From: Arbacia lixula
Taxonomy: Eukaryota > Echinodermata > Echinoidea > Arbacioida > Arbaciidae
Assembly: GCA_963669155.1 (NCBI GenBank)
Contig: OZ022583.1
Span: 11,225,116 to 11,289,115, forward strand
Direction of reading: 5' to 3'
Length of the DNA stretch: 64,000 nucleotides
The translations under genes were made by a program, and so were the position numbers. Each line of letters begins with the position of its first letter. Positions within the stretch are counted from its first letter, which is position 1. The notes beneath the pieces were generated by a model. It saw only the letters and a list, made by a program, of their open reading frames with translations, did not search any database and had not been told where the DNA came from. Positions 35,150-45,604 of the stretch are shown one piece after another.

Positions 35150-36575
35150 AGCTTGGCAACCTGTGTCAGCTTAGTAACTTATGTCCGCTTTGTACCCCGT
35201 TTCAACATGACATCCCATGTCAGCTTGGCACCCCGTGTCAGCTTGGTACCCCCCGAGTCAACCTGGTAACCTATGTCAGCTTGGCGCCCCGTGTCAGCTT
35301 ATAGTATCCGTTGTCAGCTTGGTACCCCGTGTTGTCTTGGCACCCCGTGTCAGCTTAGTACCCTCTGTCAGCTTGGCACTCCGTGTCTGCTTGTTTCCCG
35401 TGTCAGCCTGGTACACCGTATCAACTTGGCACCCCGTGTCTGCTTGTTTCCCGTGTCAGCCCGATGCCCCGTATCAGCCTGGTACCTTATGTCAGCTTTG
35501 CATCCCGTGTCAACATGGCATCCCATGTTAGCTTGGCACCCCGTGTCAGCTTGGTACCCCCCGAGTCAACCTGGTAACCTATGTCAGCTTGGCGCCCCGT
35601 GTCAGCTTGGTACCCCCCGAGTCAACCTGGTAACCTATGTCAGCTTGGCGCCCCGTGTCAGCTTATAGTATCCGTTGTCAGCTTGGTACCCCGTGTTGTC
35701 TTGGCACCCCGTGTCAGCTTAGTACCCTCTGTCAGCTTGGCACTCCGTGTCTGCTTGTTTCCCGTGTCGGCCTGGTACACCGTATCAACTTGGCACCCCG
35801 TGTCTGCTTGTTTGCTGTGTCAGCCCGGTACCCCGTATCAGCCTGGTACCTTATGTCAGCTTTGCATCCCGTGTCAACATGGCATCCCATGTTAGCTTGG
35901 CACCCTGTGTCAGCTTGGTACCCCCCGAATCAACTTGGTACCCGTGTTGTCTTGGCACCCGGCGACGGCTTAGCACCCCGTGTCAGCTTAGTACCCTCTG
36001 TCAGCTTGGCACCCCGTGTTTGCTTGTTGCCCGTGTCAGCTTGGTACACCGTATCAGCTTGGCACCCCGTGTCAGCTATGTACCCCATGTCAGCTTGGTA
36101 CCCCGTATCAGCTTGGCACCCCGTGTCTGCTTGTTTCCCGTGTCAGCCTGGTACCCGTGTCAGCTTGGTACCCCGTATCAGCCTGGTACCTTATGTCAGC
36201 TTTGCACCCCGTGTCAACATGGCATCCCACGTCAGCTTGGCACCCCGTGTCTGCTTGTTTCCCGTGTCAGCTTGGCACCCCGTATCAGCCTGGTACCTTA
36301 TATCAGCTTTGCATCCCGTGTCAACATGGAATCCCATGTTAGCTTGGCACCCCGTGTCAGCTTAGTACCCCCCGAGTCAACTTGGTACCCCGTGTTGTCT
36401 TGGCACCCGGCGACGGCTTGGCACCCCGTGTCAGCTATGTACCCCATTTCAGCTTGGTACCCCGTATCACCTTGGTACCCCGTGTCTGCTTGGTACCTCA
36501 TGTCCACTTGGTACCCCGTGTCAGCTTGGTACCCAATGTCTACTTGGCACCCCGTGTTTGGTAGACCGTGTCACC
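35150..36575 (-). repeat. 18-bp minisatellite array (TGTCAGCTTGGCACCCCG)
   Basis: About 1.4 kb of diverged 18-bp units. On the minus strand the unit reads as hexapeptides of the type GCQADT and GYQADT, the same repeat coded in the exon at 38445-39127. Here the frame is broken repeatedly; the longest such stretch is 36298-36507. A ~364-bp block is duplicated inside the array (the text at 35275 recurs at 35639). The long plus-strand frames exist only because the period is a multiple of three. Confidence 0.9.
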
Positions 36576-36589
36576 TTGACGTTCATTTT

Positions 36590-37850
36590 GATTTAGACAG
36601 TTTGATGTGTGACACCTAATGTATCTTGTCAGCACTTAACGCTAACTCTTCTCAACGTCTCTTGTCAGCCCTTGACACCATGTCCGCCAAACGTCTCTTG
36701 CCAGCTTTTCACGCTCTGTCTGCCCGACGCATCTAGTCAACCCTTGACGCTAACTTTGCCCTACGTCTCTTGTCAGCCCTTGACGCTATGTCCTCCCAAA
36801 GTCTCTTGCCATCCGTTGACGCTATGTCAAATTGACATCTTTTGTTAGCACTTGACGCTATGTCTGCCCAACGTCTCGTGTCAGCTATTGATGCTATGTC
36901 TGCGCAATATCTCTTGCCAGCTCTTGACGCTATGTCTGCCCCACGTATCCTGTCAAACTTTGACGCAAATGTCTGCCAAGCGTTCCTTGCTAGCTCTCGA
37001 CGCTATGTCCGCCCAACGTCTCTTTTCAGGCTTTGACGCCATGTCCACCCAGCGTCCGTTTTCAGCCCTTGACGCCATGTCCACCCAGCGTCTGTTTTCA
37101 GCCCTTGACGCCATGTCCACCCGGCGTCTCTTTTCAGCCCTTGACGCCATGTTCACCCAGCGTCTCTTTTCAGCCCTTGGCGTCATGTCCACCCAGCGTC
37201 TCTTTTCAGCCCTTGACGCCATGTCCACCCGGCGTCTCTTTTCAGCCCTTGACGCCATGTTCACCCAGCGTTTCTTTTCAGCCCTTGACGCCATGTCCAC
37301 CCAACGTCTCTTTTCAGCCCTTGACGCCATGTCCACCCAGCGTCTCTTTTCAGCCCTTGGCGTCATGTCCACCCAGCGTCTCTTTTCAGCCCTTGACGCC
37401 ATGTCCACCCGGCGTCTCTTTTCAGCCCTTGACGCCATGTTCACCCAGCGTTTCTTTTCAGCCCTTGACGCCATGTCCACCCAACGTCTCTTTTCAGCCC
37501 TTGACGCCATGTCCACCCAGCGTCTGTTTTCAGCCCTTGACGCCATGTCCACCCAGCGTCTGTTTTCAGCCCTTGCCGCCATGTCCACCCGGCGTCTCTT
37601 TTCAGCCCTTGACGCCATGTTCATCCAGCGTTTCTTTTCAGCCCTTGACGCCATGTCCACCCAACGTCTCTTTTCAGCCCTTGACGCCATGTCCACCCAG
37701 CGCCTCTTTTCAACCCTTGACGCCATGTCCACCCAGCGTCTCTTTTCAGCCCTTGACGCCGTGTCCACCCAGCGTCTCTTTTCAGCCCTTGACGCCATGT
37801 TCACCCAGCGTCTCTCTTTAGCCCCTGGCGTCATGTTTGTCCAACGTCTT
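36590..37850. repeat. 36-bp minisatellite array with 180-bp higher-order repeat
   Basis: The unit is about GCCATGTCCACCCAGCGTCT plus CTTTTCAGCCCTTGAC. From 37020 to 37815 the ~22 copies are nearly uniform; from 36590 to 37020 they are strongly diverged. Text at 37201-37320 recurs exactly at 37381-37500, a 180-bp (five-unit) higher-order repeat. Several frames on both strands stay open for 260-350 codons because 36 is a multiple of three. There is no independent support for coding. It lies just past the stop codon of the gene at 37896-39127. Confidence 0.92.
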
Positions 37851-37895
37851 TTGTCAGCCTGGGAAGCTTTGCACGCCGATCGCCGACTTCATCCT

Positions 37896-39127
37896 CTAAG
37901 AACAGTCGTCGCTGTCGGAAGGAAATAACTTCTCCTTGATCCCCAACTTTTCGGTCCACGAACTCCTGATTGCCTGTCGGAGGAGCCCGGTCTTTGCCAC
38001 GTTCTCATGCTGCAGCACGAAGCTGAGCTCTTCGATCACGTCACCAATCGACCTCGTCTCTCCTCGATGCTAAATATAAAGAAAAAGGACAATGTGTAAA
38101 CCACCTCATTAGTAAGATACCATTTTGATACATTGCACAATTTTTAGTATAAAGAAGGTTTGATAAACGAAACGGGATTAAGCTGGCAACAAATATCTCC
38201 TAGAAGCAAAATAATGAATCATTAAACTCATGCACCAATTATGAAATCATGTAATGATGGATAAAAAGAATTGTCTTCATGTGTTTAAATGTGTTTACAT
38301 GTACATTGTTATATAGTTATGTTTGTGTTTTTATGTATTTGTTCACGGACTCGCGGAAGAACAGTGATCTATTGAGGCGAGTAAGCCGCGATTAAATGAA
38401 TAAATAACATTAAATGAAAGTCAAGGAATAGACACATGATTTACCCCGAGACCCATTCTCCATCCTCCCTTCTCCACCCGACTGAGAATCCTCTTCTTCT
38501 CACGGCTCTTGCCAGTCGTTGGCTTGCTGTCCTTTTTGGGCACTTGACACCTGGTAGCTTCATTGCGCCCCATGTCAGCTTGGCACACCATGGCAGCTTT
38601 GTCGTCAGTGTCTGATTTGCATCCGGTGTCTGCTTTGCACCACTTGTCAGCTTGGCAGCCGCTATCAGCTTGGAAGCCCGCGTCTGCTTGGCACCCGGTA
38701 GCTTCATTGCGCCCCATTGCTTTCTGGCACCCCATGTCAACTTGGCGCACCTTGGAAGCTTGGTTGCCAGTGTCTGATTTGCACCCGGTGACTGCTTTCC
38801 ACCCCTTGTCAGTTTGGCACCAGCTATCAGCTTGGTAGCCCGCGTCTGCTTGACACCGCGTGTCAGCATTTAACACTGTGTCTTCTTGGCACCCCGTGCC
38901 TCTTAAGATTCCCTTCTTGTCATCATCGGTACCATTCATCTCCTGTGTATGTCCATCTTCAGCTCCGCTATCACTCGCGCAAACACCATCATCCGTGCAC
39001 TGGAGGTGACCCACGCGTACGACGTCTACATCATTCAGGCTGCTGTCCGGCTCGTAGTCGTCTTCGAACTCTATGCTGAATTTGATGGGAGATGTCGACG
39101 ACAGGCTCAGATTGTCCAAACTATCCA
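37896..39127 (-). CDS. Unrecognised repeat-containing protein, last two exons
   Basis: Exon 39127-38445 (683 bp) follows a good acceptor (TTTCCCGCAG) and needs one base from an upstream exon not found. Exon 38069-37896 (174 bp) follows TTTATATTTAG and ends in TAG. The donor GGG then GTAAAT joins them in phase 0. The protein begins with an acidic Ser/Asp-rich part (DSLDNLSLSSTSP, FEFDD-like text), then ~18 hexapeptide-like repeats (GCQADAG, GYQADSW, CKADTG). A basic stretch follows (KSREKKRILSRVEKGG), then a non-repetitive tail containing IGDVIEELSFVLQHENVAKT and SDSDDCS. The tail looks like a conserved helical segment, but I do not recognise the family. Function unknown. The repeats share their 18-bp unit with the non-coding array at 35.2-36.6 kb. 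Confidence 0.72.
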
Positions 39128-39369
39128 CTGCGGGAAAACAAATATTGAAAAGCAGTTCGTCAAGAGGCAGGTGACCAGAATGTGAGACATTGGCAGGGTA
39201 ATCTTAAACTGTTCCTTGGTCTAAATAAAATCAATGTTAAAAAAAGATGTTTCTGAGCACATCAAAATACAAAACGAGACATACTTGTGGACAAGTATAA
39301 GGTGGTCTGCATTGGCAAATTTATGCACAGACATAGTATGGTAAATGCACGGTGACACCATCGTCTTTC

Positions 39370-40727
39370 CATGGTGACACCATCTATTTATTAGAAATCA
39401 GAGGCAACGCTCAAGAAAAATCATAAAGCCACGACAATGTGGGGATTTAACAGAAGAAGGTCGCAAAATAAACATTGCAAAAGGAATGAAAAACTGACCC
39501 TACCCACACCAGGATCCGAACTGGGAGCCTCACGTTCTTAAAACGTCGCCTTACCCATTGAGCCGCAAATCTTCGCATTCACTTAACACGTAATGCCCAG
39601 CAGTGTCTAGAATGATTTAGAAATCGATATTCAAGCTGAAATTTTGCCATGATCCCGATATCTAATGAAAAATGGAGACCACGTCGCCGAAAGCTAGTAG
39701 ATTCAGCTACAACACATTAAAATTTCAGAGTAAAAGATTGTAACATAGGAAAAGATATAGCTCCTAAAAGATTGCCATGTCATTTCATGATTTCAAATAA
39801 ATGACCCTCCCATTGACATTACACGTAGAAACGTCCGGTTTTAACATTAATGCCTATAATCATATTTACACCTTGAAGAAGTTATCAAAATGAAAAATTA
39901 AGGCATCTGCCATAGAGCAATGTCTTAGGCACAACATTATTGAAACTTGGGATAAAATCGACCAAGGATTACTGAGATATGCAAAAGTAGGTAAAAAAGT
40001 TCATGACGTCATAATTGAAAATTCATTTTCTTCGATTCATATGGCAATATGCTGACGTCACGATGTACTTACCGGTAAAATGGCACATGAAATCACATTT
40101 ACATTTCATACTCTTTCCAAATATTAAAAAAAAAATGGCCGATTGAAGACAGTCATGTTTTGCAATACTTGCACACAAAAACGTATTGATGCACGCGCGG
40201 ACTTTGAACTTTGACGCACCCGCACGACCTTGTTATTGCATGGAAATGGCTCAAAACTGCAGGGTGTGATGTTTGTAGTGTCAGAAACATGAAATCATTA
40301 AAAAAAATGGAATTTTGACGTTTCGTTCGCGTTACGCACGGAAAAACGCGCGGAAATTTTTAAAATGCTCAAAATGGACTGAAACATATGCAAAACAATT
40401 TTAAGCTGATTTGGAGCATTTTTAAATTTTGCACGCGCGTTATTGCACTAACGTACGCGTACGCGCGCGTTTTTATTCATTGAAATTAATTGTCACGTCA
40501 TTAATTTTATGCATGCCAAATATCATTAAATAGAGATGACTGGTTTTAGAGCTACATGAAATAATAGATTTTCATTAAATTGCTCGTGCATGACGTCACG
40601 ATTACGTAATGACCTTGAAAATGTTCCTGTAATATGTTCACATATATACCTATACATGGTGAGCGTTTGATAAAGCATGGCCCATGCATTGTTGAGATAT
40701 CAATGTAACAAAAAAATAGGAATAAAA
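39370..40727. repeat. CpG-rich dispersed repeat, copy 1
   Basis: Same orientation and order as the copy at 50565-52033. Shared markers include AAAATAAACATTGCAAA, AAAGCTAGTAGA, GACTTTGAACTTTGACGCAC and ACGTACGCGTACGCGCGCGT. There is no ORF. A ~95-bp sequence beginning GAGACATACTTGTGGACAAG flanks it as direct repeats (39278 and 40734), containing the palindrome ACTTGTGGACAAGT. Confidence 0.8.
39500..39565 (-). repeat. tRNA-like segment (SINE head or tRNA relic)
   Basis: The minus strand reads GGCTCAATGGGTAAGGCG (A-box-like), an ACGT/ACGT stem around a TTTAAGA loop, then AGTTCGGATCC (B-box-like). The acceptor stem does not close, so it is not a working tRNA gene. The second copy of the host repeat (near 50820) has lost most of the middle. 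Confidence 0.55.
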
Positions 40728-40867
40728 ATAAACGAGACATACTTGTGGACAAGTATAAGGTGGTCTGTATTGACAAATTCGTGCAGAGACATCAGGACAT
40801 GGGACGGTAATGCACGGTGACACCATGCATGGACCTTCTATGATGATGGCACCATCTACCCAGGAAA

Positions 40868-41075
40868 AAACACAGTTGAAACCAGTTGAATTTTCAACTG
40901 GTTTCAACTTGATTCAACTGGTACCAGTTGAAACCAGTTGGCAAAACTAGTAAGCTCCCATTATACCAGTTTATTCCAGTTGAATCCCGTTGACCCAACT
41001 GGCACATGCTGAAAACATACAAGTTGATTCCAGTTGAAACCCATTAACCATACTGGTATAAATCAGTACACCAGT
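40868..41075. repeat. Cluster of CCAGTTG/CAACTGG motifs
   Basis: About ten copies of CCAGTTGA or its complement occur in 200 bp, in both orientations (for example CCAGTTGAAACCAGTTG and CAACTGGTACCAGTTGAAAC), giving several nested palindromes. Confidence 0.75.
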
Positions 41076-41099
41076 TGATACCAATTAATTAATAAAAAG

Positions 41100-41480
41100 C
41101 TACGTTGCGTAAAAAGGGCCTTGAAAAGTGCATTACGCGTGGTATGATAACATTTCTGTTGCATTTGGTCAGACTAAGCATTAAATCAGCTGTGGCGGGG
41201 AAAGGGATTTACTTGCTTACTTCAAGCATTCCGTAGATCCGAGTTATAATAGTCTAAGCATGCCAACATTTTGAAATGTTATACGTTGAAAAATCACGAG
41301 TGTTTGCTTATTAATGTTATAATTATTAATTCTACGTTTGATTGAGAATTTTGCATCAGTTGTGAATATCAACACATGCATTTGGTAACCCCTTTTCAAT
41401 ATCCAGACATTTAAGTTAATGTCGGGTCGACATTGTTATTCCGACTTCAGGCGGATTCAGACCTGATCCGACATCCGACA
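41100..41480. repeat. Dispersed repeat X, uninterrupted copy
   Basis: The block from TACGTTGCGTAAAAAGGGCC to GACATTGTTATTCCGAC recurs elsewhere in pieces: 42405-42510 (cut by MITE copy C), 43305-43395, 44115-44225 and 48585-49075 (cut by the LTR element). It serves as the empty-site reference for those insertions. Identity of the family is unknown. Confidence 0.65.
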
Positions 41481-42115
41481 TTCCGGCAAACGATATGATA
41501 TAAGATACGACATTTCAGTTCACACCGACAATGACAATTCAAAATATCGTGAGAAAAGTCGGATGACGCGACATTTTCAAAACTCCATTGATTGTACGGA
41601 TGTCAGCAATAGACCATTTTCGTAATGTATTCACAACTTCCCCCTAACTGCGTAGTAACGCGTTATTGCATTTACCTGTATCTTGTCATTCAGATTCAAT
41701 GGATGGAATGCACTTTGAATCTATTAGTTGTTGCTACTCAGACAAACCTCGGACAAGCTTTGGGGTTCCCATTGGTAACGTATTGTTTGAATGGCGTGAA
41801 TAAAATATTCTATTTACGCCGTTGGCATTTATGGCATTTTGACTTCTCATACGTCACTGGAGGCGTGCGGGTTTTTTTTTCTTCAAATTTTCGTCAAAAT
41901 GAGACTTTATTGCGGCAAACGAATGTGAAATTCGTTTTTAGTGGATAATTTTACAGATTAGTGAGAACTTATTTTTCTAATTTAGTAACCCTTTAAGTTC
42001 TTTATGTTATGACCATGCATAAACACAAGAAAAACATTGATTCACGTTTGCCTGCATGTGGGGTTGATACATAGTTGCTTACCCATCAGTAAATCTAGAA
42101 ATTTATGTGACTACA

Positions 42116-42254
42116 GGGGGGCATTTCATCAAAGGACTTGTCGGATATTTTATCCGACAAGTTTGCTCTCGGCCAATAAGATGCAAGCATTTCAGTAGCT
42201 TATAACAGTTTGTCGGATAAAACGTCCAACAAGTCCTTTGATGAAATGCCCCCC
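42116..42254. mobile_element. 139-bp MITE with ~28-bp inverted repeats
   Basis: GGGGGGCATTTCATCAAAGG at the left and CCTTTGATGAAATGCCCCCC at the right are perfect complements. Inner TTGTCGGAT motifs extend the pairing. It has no coding capacity; a target duplication is not obvious. Confidence 0.85.
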
Positions 42255-42509
42255 AGGATGTTCCTATACAATGCCGTGATTATAGTGTAAAGAAATACTA
42301 GGGCGCGTTTCTCGACACGATAAGCTGAGTTCTAAATGCTGGAACTGCTCGGACCCTGTCGCATCTATTGTTCTCGTCGGACGATCCTTGAGAAAAATAG
42401 TGACTAAAAGCTGAGTTGCGTATAAGGGCCTTGAAATGTGCATTACGCGTACGACGAAAATATTTCTGTTGCATTTTGTCAGCTGTGGCGGGGAAAGGGA
42501 TTTGCTTGC

Positions 42510-43158
42510 TTAAAGGGCCCCTGTCATCAAAATGTATGTTGACTTCTATTGATGCAACTTAATATGTATATAACAAAATCACTAACTGTTCAATGGAAAT
42601 ATATGTCATATATCTTAAAATAATTTTTCTATATTTTTTCTCAGCACTGATAAGCCCCGCCTCCAAAATATCCTCCAACTCAAGATTCCCCCTGTGACAT
42701 CATCAAAGGTAGAAACTAGCAGGATACTAGACATAATTTATGCACAAACTAAACATTGCATTGACTACCTGCAAGTGCTTATAACAGCATCACATAGCTA
42801 GCACATTTCTGACATAAGAAACGATTATTCCCACATGAAAGGTTGTCAGACGGTATTGTGTGAAGACAAGTGATGCTCTTGTGGGCAGGTGGAGGTAGTC
42901 ATTGCAATGTTTAATTTGTGCATAAATTCTGTCTATAATCCTGCTAATATCTTTGATATCCTTTGATGATGTCACATGGGAATCTTGAGTTGGAGGATAT
43001 TTTGTAGGCGGGGCTTATCAGTGCTGAGAAAAAATAAAGAAAAATTATTTTGAAATAAAGGACACATATTTTTATTGAACAGTTAGTGATTTTGTTATGT
43101 ACATATTATGTTGCACCACCATAAGTCGACATACATTTTGATGACAGGGGACCTTTAA
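42510..43158. mobile_element. Fold-back MITE copy C (TTAA family)
   Basis: Third copy of the 645-bp palindromic element (TTAA at 42510-42513 and 43155-43158). It interrupts repeat X at TTTGCTTGCTTA, which gives a clear insertion site. Confidence 0.9.
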
Positions 43159-44230
43159 CATCACTTCATTGAAGGAAAAATTCGCTGAGGTGATTCTCGA
43201 AGCTATTATTACAACTCTTACTTCAGCTCTAAATGCTGGAAGTGCTTGGACCCTGTTGAATCTATTATTCTCGATTGAATGATCCTTAAGAACAATAGTG
43301 ACTTATGGAAAGCTGCGTTGCGTAATAAGGCCCTTGAAAAGTGAATAAATGTGCATTACGCGTGGTACGATAACATTTCTGTTGCATTTCGTCAGACCAG
43401 GGAAGTGTTATAGGAAGGAGTAGAAACTCGAGCATAATACATTCAAACATCTGTATGGGTTCTAAAGCGTGCTCGAATGTCAAAAGAATTCCATAATCAT
43501 GACAATGCTCTGATGTTCCATGTGCCGAGCCGACATTTAGCTGATGTCAACTTGAAAAGAAATTTCTTTAATTTCCCTTTTGTCTGTAGACGTTTTGTTT
43601 TTGACAAATTCGTTTGCAAACTATGAGGAAGTTAACGGCAGATAATGACAGATCCTAATACTCTGCTTTTGTTTTGAAAAGTATTGAGGAATCATTAAAA
43701 ATCGGACATATAAGCTATTTGTATTAATTAAAATTGACCAATTTCTCCACTTTCCGACAACTTGTGCATTTGGGAGATTCAACCACCCTCAAAATGATAT
43801 ATTAAGCTGTGTGTTATCATTAACGGCGTTTGTGTGTGTTTGCGTGAAGCAGAGATATTTTACTTGAAAAACTTGTTTATTTGTGTTTGCTGATACCTGT
43901 TGTGCTCATGGAAGTATTAATGTCATTAAGAGAACGGGACAAGCGAAATGGGACTGTACATTTCTTTTGTTCTCTCTGAGAAACCGTTGCCACACAATCA
44001 TGTTCATAATTGTTCAAACACCTGAACAGCACCTGCTGAGAACACCATAACTTTTCAGCGGCTTGGCACATGGGTTCAAAGAAAGAAAGTTGCTTCCTTT
44101 CCTTCCATAACACATCCCTGGTCAGATTAAGCATTAAATCAGTTGTGGCGGGGAAAGGGATTTGCTTGCTTACTTCACTGAAGGCAAAATTCACGAAAAA
44201 GCTTAACAAATATTTCAAAATGTTGACTTT

Positions 44231-45126
44231 TGTTACGATCAGTTCACGCCAGAAAGGATCGCACAAAATGATACCAATATTTAGTTCAGGTGTTCTTTAT
44301 TATATGGGGTATTTTCCCCTTTTAAAAAAAAACCAAGACAAGCGTTCACTTGCAGTACATCAATACATCAATATAGGTTACTTTACAATGTATAGATACA
44401 GGTTAGCTTACAGTGCTGGAGGATACTGAAGTCCAATGGATCCACGGCTCTCGCTGATGGTCCAGTTGATAATCCGATCCAGTATTCCCAAATTATGATC
44501 GCAATGTTGATCCCAATGTTGTACGCTGAAGAGCAGGTATTCCAGATAGTCAAGTCCAAATAGATGATCCAAGATAGTCAAATGTTAATCCACAGAGCTT
44601 TCACGCTTTCACAGGCAGGATCTCATAAGCGCTATTTAACAGGCAGGTATTTATCCACGTAGAGAAAGTCCTCGTATAAATCCACAGGTAGGTATTGAGC
44701 CAGGGTCACAACAATATCTTAGATGCAGGTTACTCTTATCACAGGTGACTGGAGCAAGATGATATGAAAACTGAGCTCCTATTGAAGCAACTCATCTATA
44801 TACTACAATCTGTATATTCTAGAAGCTTCTATTATCTGCTAATAGAAAATTCTAAGTACATCTAGAAATACATGATAAACAATATTGACCTGACCTAGAT
44901 TACACTGATGAGTCATCACTAGCCCATCTGAGCTCCTTTATTATGTTAATGAGTCTCAGCTAGCTGCAACATTCTTTCATGTAAATAACATTCTAGACTC
45001 TTCTGGGCAGTACACATTGCTAAATGTTTATTTCACCAGTGAGGAATGTCACAAGCACCCAGAGTGCAGCTAATTCAAGAGCTACATGTATGGCTATATA
45101 TGTATAACTTATACACATTTGTAACA
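44231..45126 (-). repeat. 3' LTR of the Ty3-type element
   Basis: Lies downstream of the fused ORF in its reading direction. It is preceded by a purine-rich tract (CATGGGGGAAAG, complement of 45127-45138) that fits a polypurine primer. Confidence 0.88.
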
Positions 45127-45604
45127 CTTTCCCCCATGGAAAAAAGAAAATTTTGCCGTAGCAAATTTTTCTTTTACATTTTCAAACATTTAAAGTTACC
45201 TAAATAAACATGTTCACCTTCTCTGCATTATGAACAATCATACTTTTAAGTTTGAACACTTACAATATCATATTTCCATGTCTCATTTATGACAATTCAT
45301 AATTTAACCTTGACAACTTGTCTTGAGTATTTTGTCACTTTGAATTTCTTATTCAACCATTTTGATGACATGTATTATCCAAACAATATTTTCTTCAATA
45401 ACAAACAGTTTCAATACCATAATCAACCGGCAAGGCACTTACTTGCACTGAATGTTTCCACATGAAAATAACTTCAAAATCTTGTTGCCAAAGTCTTTTG
45501 GATATATGGCAATTTTCATTTGTCATCATACTGATTCAATAACATTTTTACACGTAATCACATTCCTTGTGACAAAACTTATTACTTCTTTGTTGTTGTT
45601 TTTT

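Noticed and set aside
36590-37850. Regular repeats resembling a CRISPR array
   Set aside because: There are no unique spacers; units are contiguous 36-bp tandem copies in a eukaryotic genome.
35217-37928. Several plus-strand open frames (up to 358 codons) and one minus-strand frame of 293 codons
   Set aside because: The 18-bp and 36-bp periods are multiples of three, so stop-free frames arise on both strands. No splice sites, start context or non-repetitive domain support them.
39500-39565. Functional tRNA-Leu gene
   Set aside because: A- and B-box-like motifs and a plausible anticodon stem exist, but the acceptor stem does not pair, so it is kept only as a tRNA-like relic.
43877-44266. Minus-strand open frame of 129 codons
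   Set aside because: It runs from repeat X into the LTR and has no recognisable domain. Part is LTR sequence.
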